This document shows, in pieces, positions 62,333 through 64,000 of a DNA stretch of 64,000 bases. The notes beneath the pieces are model-generated. The model did not search any database. It was not told where the DNA came from and saw nothing but the letters and a program-made list of their open reading frames with translations. The position numbers were made by a program, and so were the translations under genes. Source of the stretch: Epiperipatus broadwayi (taxonomy: Eukaryota > Onychophora > Udeonychophora > Euonychophora > Peripatidae); the NCBI GenBank assembly GCA_028023455.1, contig JAQFVV010012441.1:2849911-2913910 (forward strand). Reading direction: 5' to 3'. How positions within the stretch are numbered: position 1 is the first letter of the stretch; each line of letters opens with the position of its first letter.

Positions 62333-62425
62333 AGCGTTGGTGGCCGAGTGGTCAGCGCAGCTGCCTTATAAGTAGTTGTCCCAAGTTTGCGGGTTCGCTT
62401 CCCGGCCGATGCTTTGACACATGAA
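62333..62425 (+). mobile_element. tRNA-derived SINE
   Basis: AGCGTTGGTGGCCGAGTGGT head, GCGGGTTCGCTTCCCGG B-box, CCGATGCTTTGACACATG end and a short A tail. This is the copy closest to the inferred family consensus. Target duplications are unclear (TTTTCAATTTT and TTTTCACATTT partly agree). It is not a functional tRNA gene. Confidence 0.88.
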
Positions 62426-63286
62426 AAAAATCTGCTTTTCACATTTTTTATATTCTTGAATTTACGATAATAGATTTATTTTTTCGCCATAAGTCATCAT
62501 TATGCAGCATTATCACATTTTGAGGAATTTTTTGAGCTTATTGTCCACGGCAAATCTGTACTCTCTGGAGAAATAGAATAAATTATGTCCTTTAAGAGGA
62601 TTTGGATAGCATTGTTACTACAAGTCAAATTAGTTTTCAGTCATATATGCATTTTAAAAAAAAATTGTAAACAATCATTATTTATGCATGAAAATATTTG
62701 AATATAAATATATATACACACACAAACATTTGCTTGAGCCCTTTGATTGCAATAAAAAAATAGTGCTTTATATTAATTCAAAGAACTTTTGTTAATTACA
62801 AGCTCACTAAAGTGTTTTTATTTATTTCACTGGCTTTGTGGGACTCATTTACAATAATTTTGATGCCTTTAATTTCTGTTTACATAAGACAAAAATATAA
62901 ACAAAACAAAAAAACTTCTAAATGAGAAAGAGCTGTTAATTAGTTTTTATTTGAGAATCTTTCATCTCTTTCATCAGCTCTTAATGACATAAAAATCTGT
63001 AGCTTCTTTCTTTTCTTGAGGTCTTTTCTCTCTTTCATTCATTTCTCTTTATATTTAAATTAAGAATCAATGAAGTTTTTAATTTGTTTTTTATTATTTT
63101 TATTATTACTATTATTATCATTGAATATTTACTTATTTATTTTATTCCATAAATGTGAACAAATGCTTAAAAAATAAATAATTATTCAATGTAATTGAAA
63201 AATGTTTATAACAAATATTAAAATAGTAATTATACTATTGAATATCTGTATATTTTTAAGTCTTATTTTACTCTCGAAATCTGAAA
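62426..63286. other. AT-rich DNA, no recognised feature
   Basis: Nothing recognised. Confidence 0.45.
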
Positions 63287-63528
63287 GGATGTCTTATGTT
63301 TTATAATATACATATATATTTGATATAATATATGTAATAAACATTTACTGTCAGTATATATATTTGGTGTGTACTGTGAAGGTATTAAGAAGGTATTGGG
63401 TAGTAGTGGATGTCTTATGTTTTATAATATACATATATATTTGATATAATATATGTAATAAACATTTACTGTCAGTATATATATTTGGTGTGTACTGTGA
63501 AGGTATTAAGAAGGTATTGGGTAGTAGT
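63287..63528. repeat. Perfect 121-bp tandem duplication
   Basis: The unit beginning GGATGTCTTATGTTTTATAA at 63287 is repeated without a visible difference at 63408, ending GTATTGGGTAGTAGT. Identity implies a very recent duplication or an assembly artefact. An ORF readable across the right unit is spurious. Confidence 0.93.
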
Positions 63529-64000
63529 ACTGTTACCATCATTAAATGAAAATGAGCACAGTAAATAGGCCAAAAATCAGCTTTAGAAGCAAATATAATT
63601 AAATATAAATAATAATAAGTGTTAAATATATCGTCAACAGCATATTATCAACAATAGTCAAAAGTATCTGTAGCAAGTTAATTGTCAGTCAAACTTTGTG
63701 ACTGGGTTTAAAAGAAACACAATCAGCTATCATCATCATCAATCCAATGCCTCTCTTGGAGCATACACTTATAAAACAGCATCATTGATATGTTTGTTGT
63801 ATGCATAAACATAAGTACTAAAATTACTTTTTAAAAATAAGCATATCAAAAAATTTTGGATTTATGTGCAAATGCTGATCATCATTAATATTCTTGTTCA
63901 TCTAGTGTCATGAATGTACTGGCCATCAATGAATTAGTTATAAAATGTACAATGTTAAATGGACTTTAAAGATGATTTCTACTACCTTAGCACCATTTAA
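63529..64000. other. AT-rich DNA, no recognised feature
   Basis: Nothing recognised to the window end. Confidence 0.45.

Overview
This is an AT-rich, repeat-dominated stretch of a large animal genome. The only host coding sequence I can support is one 152-base exon at 6651-6802 (+), with splice sites on both sides. It encodes part of the V-type proton ATPase catalytic subunit A, just upstream of the P-loop. No other exon of the gene is visible, so the remainder appears to be intron and/or intergenic DNA. The very long introns, tRNA-derived SINEs with a 'GTTGGTGGCCGAGTGGT' head, RTE-type LINEs, and pogo and hAT DNA transposons suggest a lophotrochozoan, most likely a mollusc and perhaps a cephalopod. 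The species assignment is inference.

Layout. 1-5.6 kb: AT-rich, no genes. 5.6-6.1 kb: decayed RTE endonuclease (-). 6.65-6.80 kb: V-ATPase exon. 7.2-7.5 kb and 14.1-14.4 kb: two copies of a repeat, the first with a well-formed hammerhead-ribozyme fold. 9-11 kb: GC-richer repeat-like DNA. 11.35 kb: SINE (-). 16.9-17.2 kb: 179-bp tandem repeat. 21.07-21.54 kb: foldback element. 24.4-26.86 kb: long decayed LINE (-), interrupted by a small hairpin element. 31.25-32.32 kb: hAT non-autonomous element. 33.5-34.4 kb: foldback element with hammerhead. 35.0-38.0 kb: nested stack, an old RTE copy split by a tandem-armed foldback with hammerheads and by a younger RTE copy. 38.98-39.96 kb: pogo/Tigger transposon. 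40.8 kb: SINE. 41.36-41.73 kb: foldback with hammerhead. 41.85-45.04 kb: internally deleted Ty3/gypsy-like element with two LTRs. 45.3-46.95 kb: hAT transposase pseudogene (-). 48.2 kb: SINE. 50.5-51.5 kb: second copy of the 24-kb LINE family (+). 53.9-55.9 kb: GC-richer repeat-like DNA. 56.88-57.84 kb: TIR element. 61.05-61.23 kb: hAT MITE with a perfect 8-bp target duplication. 61.58-62.32 kb: Jockey/CR1-like LINE fragment (-), followed by a SINE. 63.29-63.53 kb: perfect 121-bp tandem duplication.

The most interesting signal is a set of repeats carrying hammerhead self-cleaving ribozymes: clear folds at 7464-7520, 34207-34253 and 36644-36702 (with two more copies at 35433-35491 and 35898-35956), a good one at 41483-41539, and degraded or core-only motifs near 14.15, 21.16, 21.44 and 22.80 kb. 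Four of these lie in foldback elements with the same topology (left arm in reverse ribozyme orientation, right arm forward). Two of the foldbacks are flanked by 14-bp direct repeats. This resembles retrozyme / Penelope-associated hammerhead retroposons, here with a recurrent head-to-head inversion.

The mobile elements show a relative chronology through nesting, and nearly all protein-coding parts of them are broken by stops and frameshifts.
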